Notes: generated by a model from the letters alone, not told the origin. Positions 1 through 8,053 are shown, counted from the stretch's first letter. The stretch is DNA of 64,000 bases from Tabrizicola fusiformis (GCF_013328815.1 NZ_JABUHN010000001.1:1-64000); one strand, 5' to 3'. A program made the numbers and translations.

Positions 1-77
1 CTATCACAGAGGTCGCGGGGTAGGTCTGTCCACGGAAAGGGGAGGTCCCACGATCAACCGATTTGTGCAACAGAGCC
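1..77. mobile_element. Insertion sequence terminus (right end as drawn)
   Basis: Bases 1-77 end in GATTTGTGCAACAGAGCC, the inverse complement of a typical IS terminal repeat beginning GGCTCTGTTGCACAAATC. The same terminus, in the same orientation, recurs at 8283-8310; 26 of the last 28 bases match. Coding similarity to sugar permeases begins immediately after base 77. The element itself lies to the left of the window, so no transposase is visible and the family is not assigned; IS5-like and IS6-like elements have similar ends. Confidence 0.7.
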
Positions 78-607
78 CCGGCACGGCGTGGAAATGGATC
101 CTGAACCCGTCACTGGGCATCCAGAAAGTCGTGAACGACCTTGGCTGGCACAGCTTCGTGTTCGACTGGATCACCCGGCCAGAGGTTGCAATCTATTGCG
201 TCATCATCGCGGCCGTCTGGCAATCGACCGGCTTCGCCATGGCGATCTTCCTGGCCGGTCTGCGCGGCATCGACAATTCCATCATCAAGGCCGCCCAGAT
301 CGAAGGCGCCAGCCTTCCGCGGATCTATCTGTCGATCATCGTTCCCATGCTGCGGCCTGCCTTCCTCTCGGTCATCGTGCTGTTGTCCTATATCTCGATC
401 AAGAGCTTTGACCTCGTGCTGGCCTTGACCAATGCAGGCCCGGGTTCGGCAACCGAGATGCCCTCGACCTTCATGTTTTCGGCCACTTTCCGGCGCAACC
501 AGATGGGCGTGGGCGCAGCCAGCGCCATGATGATGCTGATGGCCGTCGCCGCAATCATCATCCCCTACCTCTATTCGGAACTGAAGGAGGACCGGAATGG
601 CCACTGA
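65..607 (+). pseudogene. Sugar ABC transporter permease, N-terminus lost at IS junction
   Basis: Membrane permease of a glucose/mannose-type ABC importer (MalF/GtsB-like). Family resemblance starts at GTAWKWILNP (base 80 on), normally about 100 residues into such proteins, and continues to a normal C-terminus PYLYSELKE. The EAA cytoplasmic loop that contacts the ATPase is present (KAAQIEGASLPRIYLSIIVP). The first membrane segments are missing; upstream sequence is an IS end. A GTG at 65 inside the IS end is in frame, so a shortened 180-residue protein could be made, but it would lack about a third of the protein. The stop overlaps the next permease start at 597. Without this subunit the importer is probably inactive unless an intact copy exists elsewhere. 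Confidence 0.75.
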
Positions 608-1463
608 ACGCCAATCCCGCGCCCTGGGCCGCCTGTTCATCTATGGCTCGCTCGGCGCCCTTGCCATCTTCTACCTGATGCCGCTCTGGGTCATGATCGT
701 CACCTCGCTGAAGTCGCTGGACGAGATCTATGCCGGGTCTTTCATCGGCCTGCCCAAGGTCGTGACTTTCGAAGCCTGGGCAAAGGCATGGGGAACCGCC
801 TGTATCGGCACCCGTTGCGAGGGGCTGCGGCCTTATTTCATCAACTCGATCTCGATGGTCATCCCGGCGGTGATCCTTTCGTCGGGGATCGGAGCGATCA
901 ACGGTTATGTCCTGACCAAATGGCGCTTCAAAGGATCGAACGTCGTCTTCGGGATGCTGCTGTTCGGCTGCTTCCTGCCCTTTCAGGCGGTGCTGCTGCC
1001 GATGGCGCAAGTCCTCGGCTGGCTCGGGCTCTCGGGTTCGGTTGCAGGGCTGATTATGGTGCATACGGTCTATGGCATCGCCTTCACGACGCTGTTCTTC
1101 CGCAACTACTTCATCACCATCCCGGACGAGCTGACCAAGGCCGCCCAGATCGACGGCGCAGGTTTCTTCCGCATCTTCTTCTCGATCATGCTGCCCGCCG
1201 CCCTGCCGATCATTGTGGTCAGTTGCATCTGGCAGTTCACGCAAATCTGGAACGACTTCCTCTTCGGCGTCTCGTTCACCGCCGGGGAAGGCACGCCGAT
1301 CACCGTGGCCCTGAACAACATCGTCAACGTCACGATGGGCCGCAAGCAATACAACGTCGATATGGCATCGGCCATGATCGCCGCAATCCCAACCCTTGTC
1401 GTCTATGTCGTCGCTGGCCGCTACTTCGTGCGCGGGCTGACGGCGGGCGCCGTGAAAGGCTGA
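597..1463 (+). CDS. Carbohydrate ABC transporter permease (second subunit)
   Basis: A 288-residue inner-membrane permease of the MalG/GtsC type, pairing with the upstream permease to form the sugar channel. About six hydrophobic segments are visible, starting with YGSLGALAIFYLMPLWVMIV near residue 16. The EAA loop KAAQIDGAGFFRIFFSIMLP lies near residue 180. Length and topology fit the family. The ATG at 597 overlaps the truncated upstream gene, and the ATPase gene follows after 4 bases, so this is one operon. Similarity of the loops to glucose/mannose importers suggests a hexose or small glycoside substrate; this is inferred. Confidence 0.88.
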   Translation: MATERQSRALGRLFIYGSLGALAIFYLMPLWVMIVTSLKSLDEIYAGSFIGLPKVVTFEAWAKAWGTACIGTRCEGLRPYFINSISMVIPAVILSSGIGAINGYVLTKWRFKGSNVVFGMLLFGCFLPFQAVLLPMAQVLGWLGLSGSVAGLIMVHTVYGIAFTTLFFRNYFITIPDELTKAAQIDGAGFFRIFFSIMLPAALPIIVVSCIWQFTQIWNDFLFGVSFTAGEGTPITVALNNIVNVTMGRKQYNVDMASAMIAAIPTLVVYVVAGRYFVRGLTAGAVKG

Positions 1464-1467
1464 TCCA

Positions 1468-2556
1468 ATGGCAACGCTTGAAATCGACCGCGTCAAAAAA
1501 TCCTATGGCCAGATGGATGTCCTGAAAGAGGTCAACATCTCGGTCGGGGATGGCGACTTTCTGGTTCTGCTTGGCCCCTCGGGCTGCGGCAAGTCCACGC
1601 TTCTGAACATGATCGCGGGGCTTGAGGACATCACCAGTGGCGAGATCCGCATCGCCGGCGAGGCGGTCAACGACCGCTCTCCCAAAGACCGCGACATCGC
1701 CATGGTGTTTCAAAGCTATGCGCTTTACCCGACGATGACGGTGCGGCAGAACATCGAGTTCGGCATGAAGATCCGCGGTGTTCCGGCCGAAGAGCGCGCC
1801 CGGCACACCAAGATCGCGGCCGACATGCTGCAAATGGCGCATCTGCTGGACCGTCGCCCCAGCCAGCTTTCGGGCGGCCAGCGTCAGCGCGTCGCCATGG
1901 GCCGGGCGATTGTCCGCGAGCCCAAGCTCTTCCTGTTCGACGAACCCCTGTCCAATCTGGATGCGAAACTCCGCGTCGATATGCGCACCGAGATCAAGCG
2001 GCTGCACCAGCGTCTTGGCACCACCATCGTCTACGTCACCCATGACCAGATCGAGGCCATGACGCTGGCAACCCGGATCGCGGTGATGAAGGACGGCATC
2101 GTTCAGCATTTCGGCCCGCCGCAAGAGGTTTATGACCGCCCCGCCAACACCTATGTGGCGCGGTTCGTGGGGTCTCCGGCCATGAACATCATCCCTGCCA
2201 CCCTGCATGTCGGGGCTGACGGGCGGGCCGAGGCGGCGGTGTCGCTGCCCTCTGGCGAAGCGCGGATCGCGGGCATTCCGCTCTCGGCGGCGACGTTGAA
2301 GGGCTACCACGGGCAAAAGGTGCTGCTGGGCATCCGGCCCGAGCATTTCTCGCTTTCGACCACGGGGCTCGATACCCATATCGACGTGGTGGAACCGACC
2401 GGGCCAGACACCCTCGCCGTCTTCTCGATGGGCGGAACAGAGGTCATTGCCCGGCTGGAGCCGTTCGCGGCGGCGGCGGGCGACCGTCTGCGGCTTGCGG
2501 TCAAGGAAGAGAAGGTCGTCCTCTTCGACGCAGCCACCGAAGCCCGTCTGGACTGA
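1468..2556 (+). CDS. Sugar ABC transporter ATP-binding protein (UgpC/MsmK type)
   Basis: A 362-residue ATPase that powers the importer. Walker A is GPSGCGKST (residues 36-44), the ABC signature is LSGGQRQRVAMGRA and Walker B with the D-loop is LFLFDEPLSNLDAK; the switch histidine is in VTHDQIEAM. The C-terminal third is a MOP/TOBE-like regulatory domain (LLGIRPEHFSL) typical of CUT1 ATPases such as MalK and UgpC. It follows the permease by 4 bases and precedes the GMC oxidoreductase by 4 bases. The periplasmic binding protein is not in the window and probably lies to the left. Confidence 0.93.
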   Translation: MATLEIDRVKKSYGQMDVLKEVNISVGDGDFLVLLGPSGCGKSTLLNMIAGLEDITSGEIRIAGEAVNDRSPKDRDIAMVFQSYALYPTMTVRQNIEFGMKIRGVPAEERARHTKIAADMLQMAHLLDRRPSQLSGGQRQRVAMGRAIVREPKLFLFDEPLSNLDAKLRVDMRTEIKRLHQRLGTTIVYVTHDQIEAMTLATRIAVMKDGIVQHFGPPQEVYDRPANTYVARFVGSPAMNIIPATLHVGADGRAEAAVSLPSGEARIAGIPLSAATLKGYHGQKVLLGIRPEHFSLSTTGLDTHIDVVEPTGPDTLAVFSMGGTEVIARLEPFAAAAGDRLRLAVKEEKVVLFDAATEARLD

Positions 2557-2560
2557 AAGG

Positions 2561-4072
2561 ATGGACGCGGACCTGATCATCATCGGTTCGGGCGCGGGCG
2601 GGGCGAGTCTGGCTTCGGCGCTCGCGCCCTCGGGCCTGAAGATCCTCGTTCTTGAGAAGGGTCAGCCGCTGCGGCCTTCGCCCGAGGCGCGCGACGACCA
2701 TGCAATCTTTCGGCGCGGCCATTTCGCGCCGACGGAAAAGTGGATGGGCTCGGACGGCACGCCCTTTGTCGCGGGCAATTACTATGCCGTGGGCGGCAAT
2801 ACCAAGTTCTACGGCGCCGTCATGTATCGCTATCGTGAGACGGACTTCACACCGCGCCCACATCTGCAAGGATCATCGCCCGGTTGGCCGCTGACCTATG
2901 CCGAGCTGGAGCCTTGGTATGCCAAGGCCGAAGCCCTGTTCCGCGTGCGCGGCACGACGGGCGAGGATCCGACCGAACCGCCGCACGCCAGCGCCTATCC
3001 CTTTCCGCCGGTGCCGGACGAACCTGTCATGGCGAAGGTGCGCCAAAGGTTGAAGGCGGCAGGGGTTCACGCCGCGTCGCTGCCCTTGGCCATCGACATC
3101 GACCGCTGGCTGGCCGAGGGCAAGACCGGATGGGACGCTTTCCCCAACACCGGCAAGGGCAAGATCGACGCGGAATCGGGGCCGCTGACCGACGCCTTGG
3201 CCCATCCCAATGTCAGCCTGATGACCGGGACGGAAGTGCTGCGGCTGGAGACCGATGCCAGTGGCCAGACCGTCATCGCCGCCGTGGTCCGCACGGCCAC
3301 GGGCGAGACCCGGCTGACCGCCCGCGCCTTTGCCGTGGCGGCCGGGGCGATCCAGTCGGCGGCCCTGTTGCTGCGTTCGGCCAATGGCGCGCATCCGACG
3401 GGGCTGGCCAATGGCTCCGATCAGGTCGGGCGCAACTTCATGAACCACAATTCCTCGGCCATGCTGACGCTGGACCCCAGGACGCGCAACACATCGGTCT
3501 ATCAAAAGACGTTGAGCTTCAACGACTTCTACGACAAGGACTTGGAAACCGGATTCCCTCTGGGCAATGTTCAGGGCCTTGGCCGGATCACGGCGAACAT
3601 CCTGAAGGCCAATATGCCGATCCTGCCTATGCCGCTGGCCCGATTGATCTCGGCCTATGCTTTCGGCTGGTTCCTGCAAAGCGAAGACCTGCCCAACCCG
3701 GAAAGCCGCGTGTTCCTGCGCGATGGCCAGATCACGATTCACTGGGAGCGCAGCAACATGGACGCCCATTACGCGCTGATCGCCCGCACCAAGGCGGTGA
3801 TGAAGCGCGCGGGCTTTCCCATCGTGCTGGTCCATACCTTTGGCCGCAAGACGACCTCGCACCAATGCGGCACGGCGCGATTGGGGAACGATCCGGCCCG
3901 GTCGGTGGTTCGCCCCGACCTGCGGGCGCACCAGTTGGGCAACCTTTGGGTGACGGATGCGTCGGTCCTGCCGACCTCAGGGGCGGTCAATCCTGCCTTG
4001 ACCGTTGCCGCGCTGGCCTTGCGGGCCGCCCCGACCCTTCTTGAATGCCTGCAACAGGGGAAGACATCATGA
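2561..4072 (+). CDS. GMC family FAD-dependent oxidoreductase
   Basis: A 503-residue flavoprotein of the glucose-methanol-choline family, which oxidises alcohol groups of sugars and polyols. The FAD dinucleotide motif GSGAGG is at residues 9-14. The C-terminal GMC signature is intact: SHQCGTARLG carries the catalytic histidine, and TDASVLPTSGAVNPALT follows. No signal peptide is present, so it is likely cytoplasmic. The start at 2561 is 4 bases after the ATPase stop, fitting one sugar operon. It is probably a sugar or glycoside dehydrogenase; no small subunit or cytochrome of the membrane-bound sugar dehydrogenases is adjacent. The stop overlaps the next ATG (ATGA). The substrate is unknown. 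Confidence 0.85.
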   Translation: MDADLIIIGSGAGGASLASALAPSGLKILVLEKGQPLRPSPEARDDHAIFRRGHFAPTEKWMGSDGTPFVAGNYYAVGGNTKFYGAVMYRYRETDFTPRPHLQGSSPGWPLTYAELEPWYAKAEALFRVRGTTGEDPTEPPHASAYPFPPVPDEPVMAKVRQRLKAAGVHAASLPLAIDIDRWLAEGKTGWDAFPNTGKGKIDAESGPLTDALAHPNVSLMTGTEVLRLETDASGQTVIAAVVRTATGETRLTARAFAVAAGAIQSAALLLRSANGAHPTGLANGSDQVGRNFMNHNSSAMLTLDPRTRNTSVYQKTLSFNDFYDKDLETGFPLGNVQGLGRITANILKANMPILPMPLARLISAYAFGWFLQSEDLPNPESRVFLRDGQITIHWERSNMDAHYALIARTKAVMKRAGFPIVLVHTFGRKTTSHQCGTARLGNDPARSVVRPDLRAHQLGNLWVTDASVLPTSGAVNPALTVAALALRAAPTLLECLQQGKTS

Positions 4073-4245
4073 ATTCCTATGTCGGCCTTGCCGTCGCCTG
4101 CCCCGACTACTTCACCCGCAACACGCCGGGTCGCTCGGCAAAGGTGAAAGACGCTGCGGAAGGGGCCGATCTCGTTCATCGCCTCACCGAGGCCGCGCAG
4201 GCGATGAAGGGGACGATTGCGTTGCCCCTCCCCGGCAAAGCGTGA
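4069..4245 (+). CDS. Small hypothetical protein, 58 residues
   Basis: The start codon overlaps the GMC gene stop in an ATGA arrangement, typical of translational coupling. The product begins MNSYVGLAVACPDYFTRN and ends LPLPGKA; it has no clear signal peptide or membrane helix. I do not recognise a family. It could be a small partner of the oxidoreductase or the start of a decayed gene, since the next gene is on the opposite strand 15 bases later. Reality of the gene is uncertain. Confidence 0.4.
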   Translation: MNSYVGLAVACPDYFTRNTPGRSAKVKDAAEGADLVHRLTEAAQAMKGTIALPLPGKA

Positions 4246-4260
4246 CCTGACCACCAAGGC

Positions 4261-4701
4261 TCATCCGGCCCGGCCATCCGGGTAGACGGCGGGGCCCTTC
4301 AGCTCGATCTTGTTCCCGAAAGGATCGTGGATATAGAAGGCATGGCCCATGCCGCGGGCCCCGCCATGGAATGCCTCCTCGACGATCTCGACACCTTGGG
4401 TGGTCATGTGGGCGCGCATAAGAACAGGGTCGATCGGCCCGGTCGCAATGCACAGGTGATCCATGTTCTGCCCGCGCATCGCCTGCCCCCGCGCCGCCTC
4501 GGTCGCGGGGTGCGTCACGTCCCACAGGACGATAAGGTTTGCGCCACACCAGAGTTGCTCCATCCCGATGTCGGGATAGGAATAGCCAGGCACACAGCCC
4601 AGCACTCGGCCATAGAAATCAAGCGCCTTGGCCATGTCGTTGACGTAAAAGACGACATGATCGAAGCCAAGCAGATCGAAGGGGGCAGAGCGGGGGATCA
4701 T
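4261..4701 (-). CDS. VOC family protein (glyoxalase/dioxygenase-like)
   Basis: A 146-residue vicinal-oxygen-chelate protein made of two beta-alpha-beta-beta-beta modules. Expected metal ligands are visible: His in FDHVVFYV near the N-terminus, His in MDHLCIATG in the middle and Glu in DPFGNKIELKG near the C-terminus. Family members are lyases, isomerases, epimerases or dioxygenases. The start is set at 4701 because similarity begins at LGFDHVV just after it. It lies 13 bases downstream of the GH3-like gene on the same strand, so it is the last gene of a three-gene minus-strand operon (VOC, GH3, VOC). The reaction is not determined. Confidence 0.82.
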   Translation of the reverse strand: MIPRSAPFDLLGFDHVVFYVNDMAKALDFYGRVLGCVPGYSYPDIGMEQLWCGANLIVLWDVTHPATEAARGQAMRGQNMDHLCIATGPIDPVLMRAHMTTQGVEIVEEAFHGGARGMGHAFYIHDPFGNKIELKGPAVYPDGRAG

Positions 4702-4714
4702 CTGGGTCTCCGGG

Positions 4715-5707
4715 TCAGAGGGCAAGACGGCGTGTTTGGGTGGCGGCGGCGGTGAGGCGGTCAAGGGGCAGGGTGCCATCATCGACCGTCCGGGCAAGGT
4801 GGTGGGCGATCTGCGGGATCTGCCGGGCGCCCTGCGGCGACAAGAGCAAAAGGTCGGCCCCCGCGACCAGCGCCCTGCGGCAGACTTCGGCCAATGTGGC
4901 ATCCCCAAGACATGCAGGATGGTCGAGGTCAAGCGTGACGACAAGCCCCTTGAAACCCAAGTCGCGGCGCAGAAGGTGCGTCACCTCGGGCGACAGGTTC
5001 GCCGGGCCGCCAAACGCCGGGAAGACTGCCGAAGACAGCACGACGCCACCCGCCCCTGATGCGATGCCCTGCCGAAAGGCGCCGAGGTGGGACAGGATTT
5101 CCTCCCGGTCCGAAAGCACGGTGGCCACCCCTTGCGAGGGGTTGCCCGTGAGGCGCGGGTGTCCTGGGAAATGCTTGAGTGCAGAGGTCACTCCGGCGGC
5201 CTCGATCGCCCGGACGTTGAGATCGACAAGACGCCGCGCCACTGGCTCGGGGCCAAGCGTGCGACCCTCGAGCCAGGCGTTCTCTACGATCAGGTCGGCG
5301 GTGGGCGATAGGAAGAGCGTGAACCCCAGGGCACGGGCGCGGCGTGCATGATCGTGCAAGATCGTGTAAAGCTGGTCGTCCGGCAGGTTCTGGGCGGTCA
5401 CAAGCGTCGGCAATTCTCCGGCCAAGCCTTGCAGGCGGTTGACGGCGGCAAGGTCGGCATCACATGCCACCAGCAACCCGCCCGCCCGCGCCCGCAGCGC
5501 CTCGAGCGTGCGGCCCACGAATTCGGGCGTCTCTTCGGCAAGACGGGCGGGGCGCAGTCGACCGGTCTGGAACTCGTCACCTTCTTCGCCGAAGAGGACC
5601 GCCCGTCCGCCTTGGTCAAGGAAGGCCAGAAGGTGGTCCTCAACGCGCATGTTGTTTGAGACGGGCAGCAAGACGCCCCGGGCAAGAGTTTCGATGTCAG
5701 AGGGCAT
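4715..5707 (-). CDS. Glycoside hydrolase family 3-like protein with altered catalytic residues
   Basis: A 330-residue single-domain TIM-barrel protein related to NagZ-type GH3 beta-N-acetylhexosaminidases. The substrate loop LKHFPGHP is recognisable. At the nucleophile position, where the family has TDALDM or SDDLSM, it reads VTLDLDHP, so leucine replaces the usual aspartate and the next residue is Asp. The Asp-Ser-His acid/base dyad that follows KHFPGHG in NagZ is replaced by Asn-Pro-Ser. There is no signal peptide, so it is cytoplasmic. The start ATG at 5707 precedes the conserved region and leaves 10 bases to the upstream VOC gene. It may have a changed mechanism or a non-catalytic role. 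Confidence 0.78.
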   Translation of the reverse strand: MPSDIETLARGVLLPVSNNMRVEDHLLAFLDQGGRAVLFGEEGDEFQTGRLRPARLAEETPEFVGRTLEALRARAGGLLVACDADLAAVNRLQGLAGELPTLVTAQNLPDDQLYTILHDHARRARALGFTLFLSPTADLIVENAWLEGRTLGPEPVARRLVDLNVRAIEAAGVTSALKHFPGHPRLTGNPSQGVATVLSDREEILSHLGAFRQGIASGAGGVVLSSAVFPAFGGPANLSPEVTHLLRRDLGFKGLVVTLDLDHPACLGDATLAEVCRRALVAGADLLLLSPQGARQIPQIAHHLARTVDDGTLPLDRLTAAATQTRRLAL

Positions 5708-5717
5708 CCATGGCTCC

Positions 5718-6098
5718 TTAGGCTGTGATTTCAATGAGGTTTCCGTCAGGGTCGCGCAGGACGGCCTCGTAAAACCCATCGCCGGTGGTGCGGGGGCCGC
5801 TGACAAGGCAGCCCTCCAGCCCAAGCCGCGCAGCGATGCGGTCAACCTGCGCCATGGAGCCCACCGACACGGCAACATGAGCATAACCGTCGCGCTCGCC
5901 TTCGGCAAAGTCCTCGACCCACGGCCCGGTCATCAGCTCGACCTTTGGTCCATCGGCCAGCGTCAACCAGCAAGACCGAAATCCGGGCCGGTTGCGGCTG
6001 ACATAGACAGGTCCAATCTCTGCACCGAAAACCCGGGCCCAAAATGCCGCTACTCCGTCCATGTTGCGCGTCCAGATTGCGACGTGGTGGATTTTCAT
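5718..6098 (-). CDS. VOC family protein
   Basis: A 126-residue protein starting MKIHHVAIWTRN and ending DPDGNLIEITA. These two ends hold the usual first His and last Glu metal ligands of vicinal-oxygen-chelate enzymes; YAHVAVSV supplies a second His. It is the first gene of the minus-strand VOC-GH3-VOC operon and diverges from the second GH3-like gene across an 83-base promoter region. Its sequence is not close to the VOC protein at 4261-4701, so the two are unlikely to be a recent duplication. The function is not determined; a role in sugar-derivative catabolism is inferred from context. Confidence 0.82.
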   Translation of the reverse strand: MKIHHVAIWTRNMDGVAAFWARVFGAEIGPVYVSRNRPGFRSCWLTLADGPKVELMTGPWVEDFAEGERDGYAHVAVSVGSMAQVDRIAARLGLEGCLVSGPRTTGDGFYEAVLRDPDGNLIEITA

Positions 6099-6121
6099 TC
6101 AGGCCCCCTTCATGCGGCTTC

Positions 6122-6150
6122 TTGACGCTTCATGCATGATCGTGCATAAA
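6122..6150 (+). promoter_or_regulatory. Sigma70-type promoter with overlapping operator
   Basis: TTGACG (6122-6127) and CATAAA (6145-6150) are separated by 17 bases. The imperfect palindrome TGCATGATCGTGCA (6133-6146) overlaps the spacer and the -10 region, and CGTGCA is repeated just downstream. This would drive the GH3-like gene at 6182 and may also control the divergent VOC gene. The local DeoR-type regulator is the natural candidate to bind here. Assigned from sequence pattern only. Confidence 0.5.
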
Positions 6151-6181
6151 CGTGCAATATAAATCCGCTGCAGAGGTTCCC

Positions 6182-7207
6182 ATGCCCCATTCATTGACCG
6201 AAGACGCCCATGCCGTCCTCTTCCCGGCTTTCGACGGGGTCACATTGAGCGACCCGGTGCGGCGCTATCTCGACAGGGGCGGGGTTTCAATTCTGGTGGG
6301 TGAATCCCGCGCCGAATATGTGGCGCGCGAAATGAGTGCCGCCCGCAAGGCCGCCGAAACGCCCGAGACCTTCCGTCGCCTGGTGCGTGACGCAGAAGGG
6401 CACACGGACCTCCTCCTGACCGCAATCGACCAGGAGTTGGGCGGCATTTGCCGGCTGCACGGCCTCGCCCTCGCCTTCCCGCCGCGCGCCGAGATCGCCA
6501 CAACCAGCGCCGCCCAAATCGAAGCGCAAGCGGCCGAAGTTGCCCGCGTTGCAGCAGACCTTGGCATCAACCTTTTCCTCGCGCCGATCCTCGATGCGCT
6601 GGACGGGCCGAATGCCTGGCTGGAAGGCCGCACCTGGTCTGCCGATCCCGAGGTTATCGGGCGCCTCTCGGCGGCCTATATCCGGGGCGTGCAGGGCGCG
6701 GGTGTCGCGGCGACGGCCAAGCACTTTCCGGGTTTCCGCTCGGTGACCGCCGATCCCGCCATTGACGCCACGGCGGTTTCCCTGACCGAACTGCCCGCGG
6801 TCGAGGCCGGGTTGGCGCCCTTCCGCGCGGCCATAGCGGCCGATGTTGATGTCATCATGGTCGGTCCTGCCATCGTGCGGGCGATGGACCCGGCCAAAGC
6901 CGCGCTGCGCTCGACCGAAGTGGTGCGGCGCCTGACGCAGGGTCTGGGGTTTCGGGGCGTGGTCATGGCCGACGACCTCGATTCACAGGCGACGATGCGT
7001 GGCGACAGCGTGGCCGAAGTGGCCATCGACGCATTGAATGCGGGCTGCGACTTCCTGCTTCTGGCCGATATTGGCACCCAGGTGACCGAGATTGCCGGGG
7101 TGATCGAGGCCGCAGCCCGCTCGGGCCAAATCTCGGCTGAAGCTCTGGCCCGCTCGGCGGCCAAGGTGCGCGCGCTTGCGGCCCGTCGCGCCGTGCGGCT
7201 CACTTGA
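6182..7207 (+). CDS. Glycoside hydrolase family 3-like protein (second paralogue)
   Basis: A 341-residue cytoplasmic GH3-type TIM barrel, homologous to the product of 4715-5707 on the opposite strand. It keeps the expected nucleophile aspartate in VVMADDLDSQA, but the substrate loop reads AKHFPGFRSV, with Phe for the usual His, and the Asp-Ser-His dyad of NagZ is replaced by Asp-Pro-Ala. The first paralogue keeps KHFPGH but loses the nucleophile, so the two have complementary defects. The ATG at 6182 follows GAGG at 6172-6175. The regulator gene starts 52 bases downstream on the same strand. A conventional hexosaminidase activity is doubtful. Confidence 0.78.
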   Translation: MPHSLTEDAHAVLFPAFDGVTLSDPVRRYLDRGGVSILVGESRAEYVAREMSAARKAAETPETFRRLVRDAEGHTDLLLTAIDQELGGICRLHGLALAFPPRAEIATTSAAQIEAQAAEVARVAADLGINLFLAPILDALDGPNAWLEGRTWSADPEVIGRLSAAYIRGVQGAGVAATAKHFPGFRSVTADPAIDATAVSLTELPAVEAGLAPFRAAIAADVDVIMVGPAIVRAMDPAKAALRSTEVVRRLTQGLGFRGVVMADDLDSQATMRGDSVAEVAIDALNAGCDFLLLADIGTQVTEIAGVIEAAARSGQISAEALARSAAKVRALAARRAVRLT

Positions 7208-7259
7208 CCTTGGCGTCGTCTGCGGGTCACCTGCGGGTCGAGGCAAAAACCGGAACAAG

Positions 7260-8018
7260 ATGCTGACCCAAGAGCGCCAGAACATCATCCGCCTCCGCCT
7301 CGCCGCCGATGGCAAGGTGGTGGCGGGCCAATTGGCCGAAGAGTTCCGCGTGTCCGAGGACACCGTGCGCCGCGACTTGCGCGATCTTGCCGCGCAGGGC
7401 CTGTGCGAGCGGGTCTATGGCGGGGCGATCCTGCGGGCCAAGGATGCGCCGCCGCTTCAGGCGCGGCAGGGACAGGACAGCACCGAGAAGCGCAAGGTCG
7501 CCAAGGCGGCGGCGGGTCTGGTGGCTGCGGGTCAGGTGATCTTCATAGACGCCGGCTCGACCAACCTGCTGTTGGCGCAGGCCCTGCCGCGCGACATCGA
7601 GCTGACGGTGGTAACCAATGCGCCGCTGGTCGCCAATGCACTGAACGACCATCCCCGCGCCAGTGTCCTTCTCCTTGGCGGGATGATCGACCAGAAGCGG
7701 GGTGCGGCGCTGGGCGGGACGACACTTGCGGCAATTGCCGATATCTTCGCCGATATCTTTTTCATCGGCACCTGCGCCTGCGATCCGCAGTCTGGCCTGA
7801 CCGCCTTCGACGCCGCCGAGGCCGAGGTCAAGCGCGCCATGGCTGCACACAGCGCCCGGCTTTGCGTCGCCGCCACAGCCGAGAAGCTTGGCACCCGCGC
7901 GCCCTATCGGGTGGCCGAGGCGGCAGCGATCACGGATCTCGTGACTTCCGGCTTGGCCGCACCGGGTTTGTTGACGGCTTTCGAGCGGTTGGGGGTCAGG
8001 ACGCTGACGGCCAGTTAG
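7260..8018 (+). CDS. DeoR/GlpR family transcriptional regulator
   Basis: A 252-residue regulator. Residues 1-60 form the winged helix-turn-helix with the DeoR signature (LAEEFRVSEDTVRRDLRDL). The C-terminal DeoR sensor domain binds sugar phosphates and carries IDAGSTN and VVTNAPLVANAL. The start ATG at 7260 gives the canonical MLTQERQNIIRLRL beginning; an in-frame upstream extension lacks family similarity. It probably represses the neighbouring GH3/VOC genes and possibly the transporter operon, responding to a phosphorylated sugar. It lies 52 bases after the GH3-like gene and may be co-transcribed with it. Confidence 0.88.
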   Translation: MLTQERQNIIRLRLAADGKVVAGQLAEEFRVSEDTVRRDLRDLAAQGLCERVYGGAILRAKDAPPLQARQGQDSTEKRKVAKAAAGLVAAGQVIFIDAGSTNLLLAQALPRDIELTVVTNAPLVANALNDHPRASVLLLGGMIDQKRGAALGGTTLAAIADIFADIFFIGTCACDPQSGLTAFDAAEAEVKRAMAAHSARLCVAATAEKLGTRAPYRVAEAAAITDLVTSGLAAPGLLTAFERLGVRTLTAS

Positions 8019-8053
8019 GACGCGGCACGATCTTCTCATGGCGGCTTTCCTGC

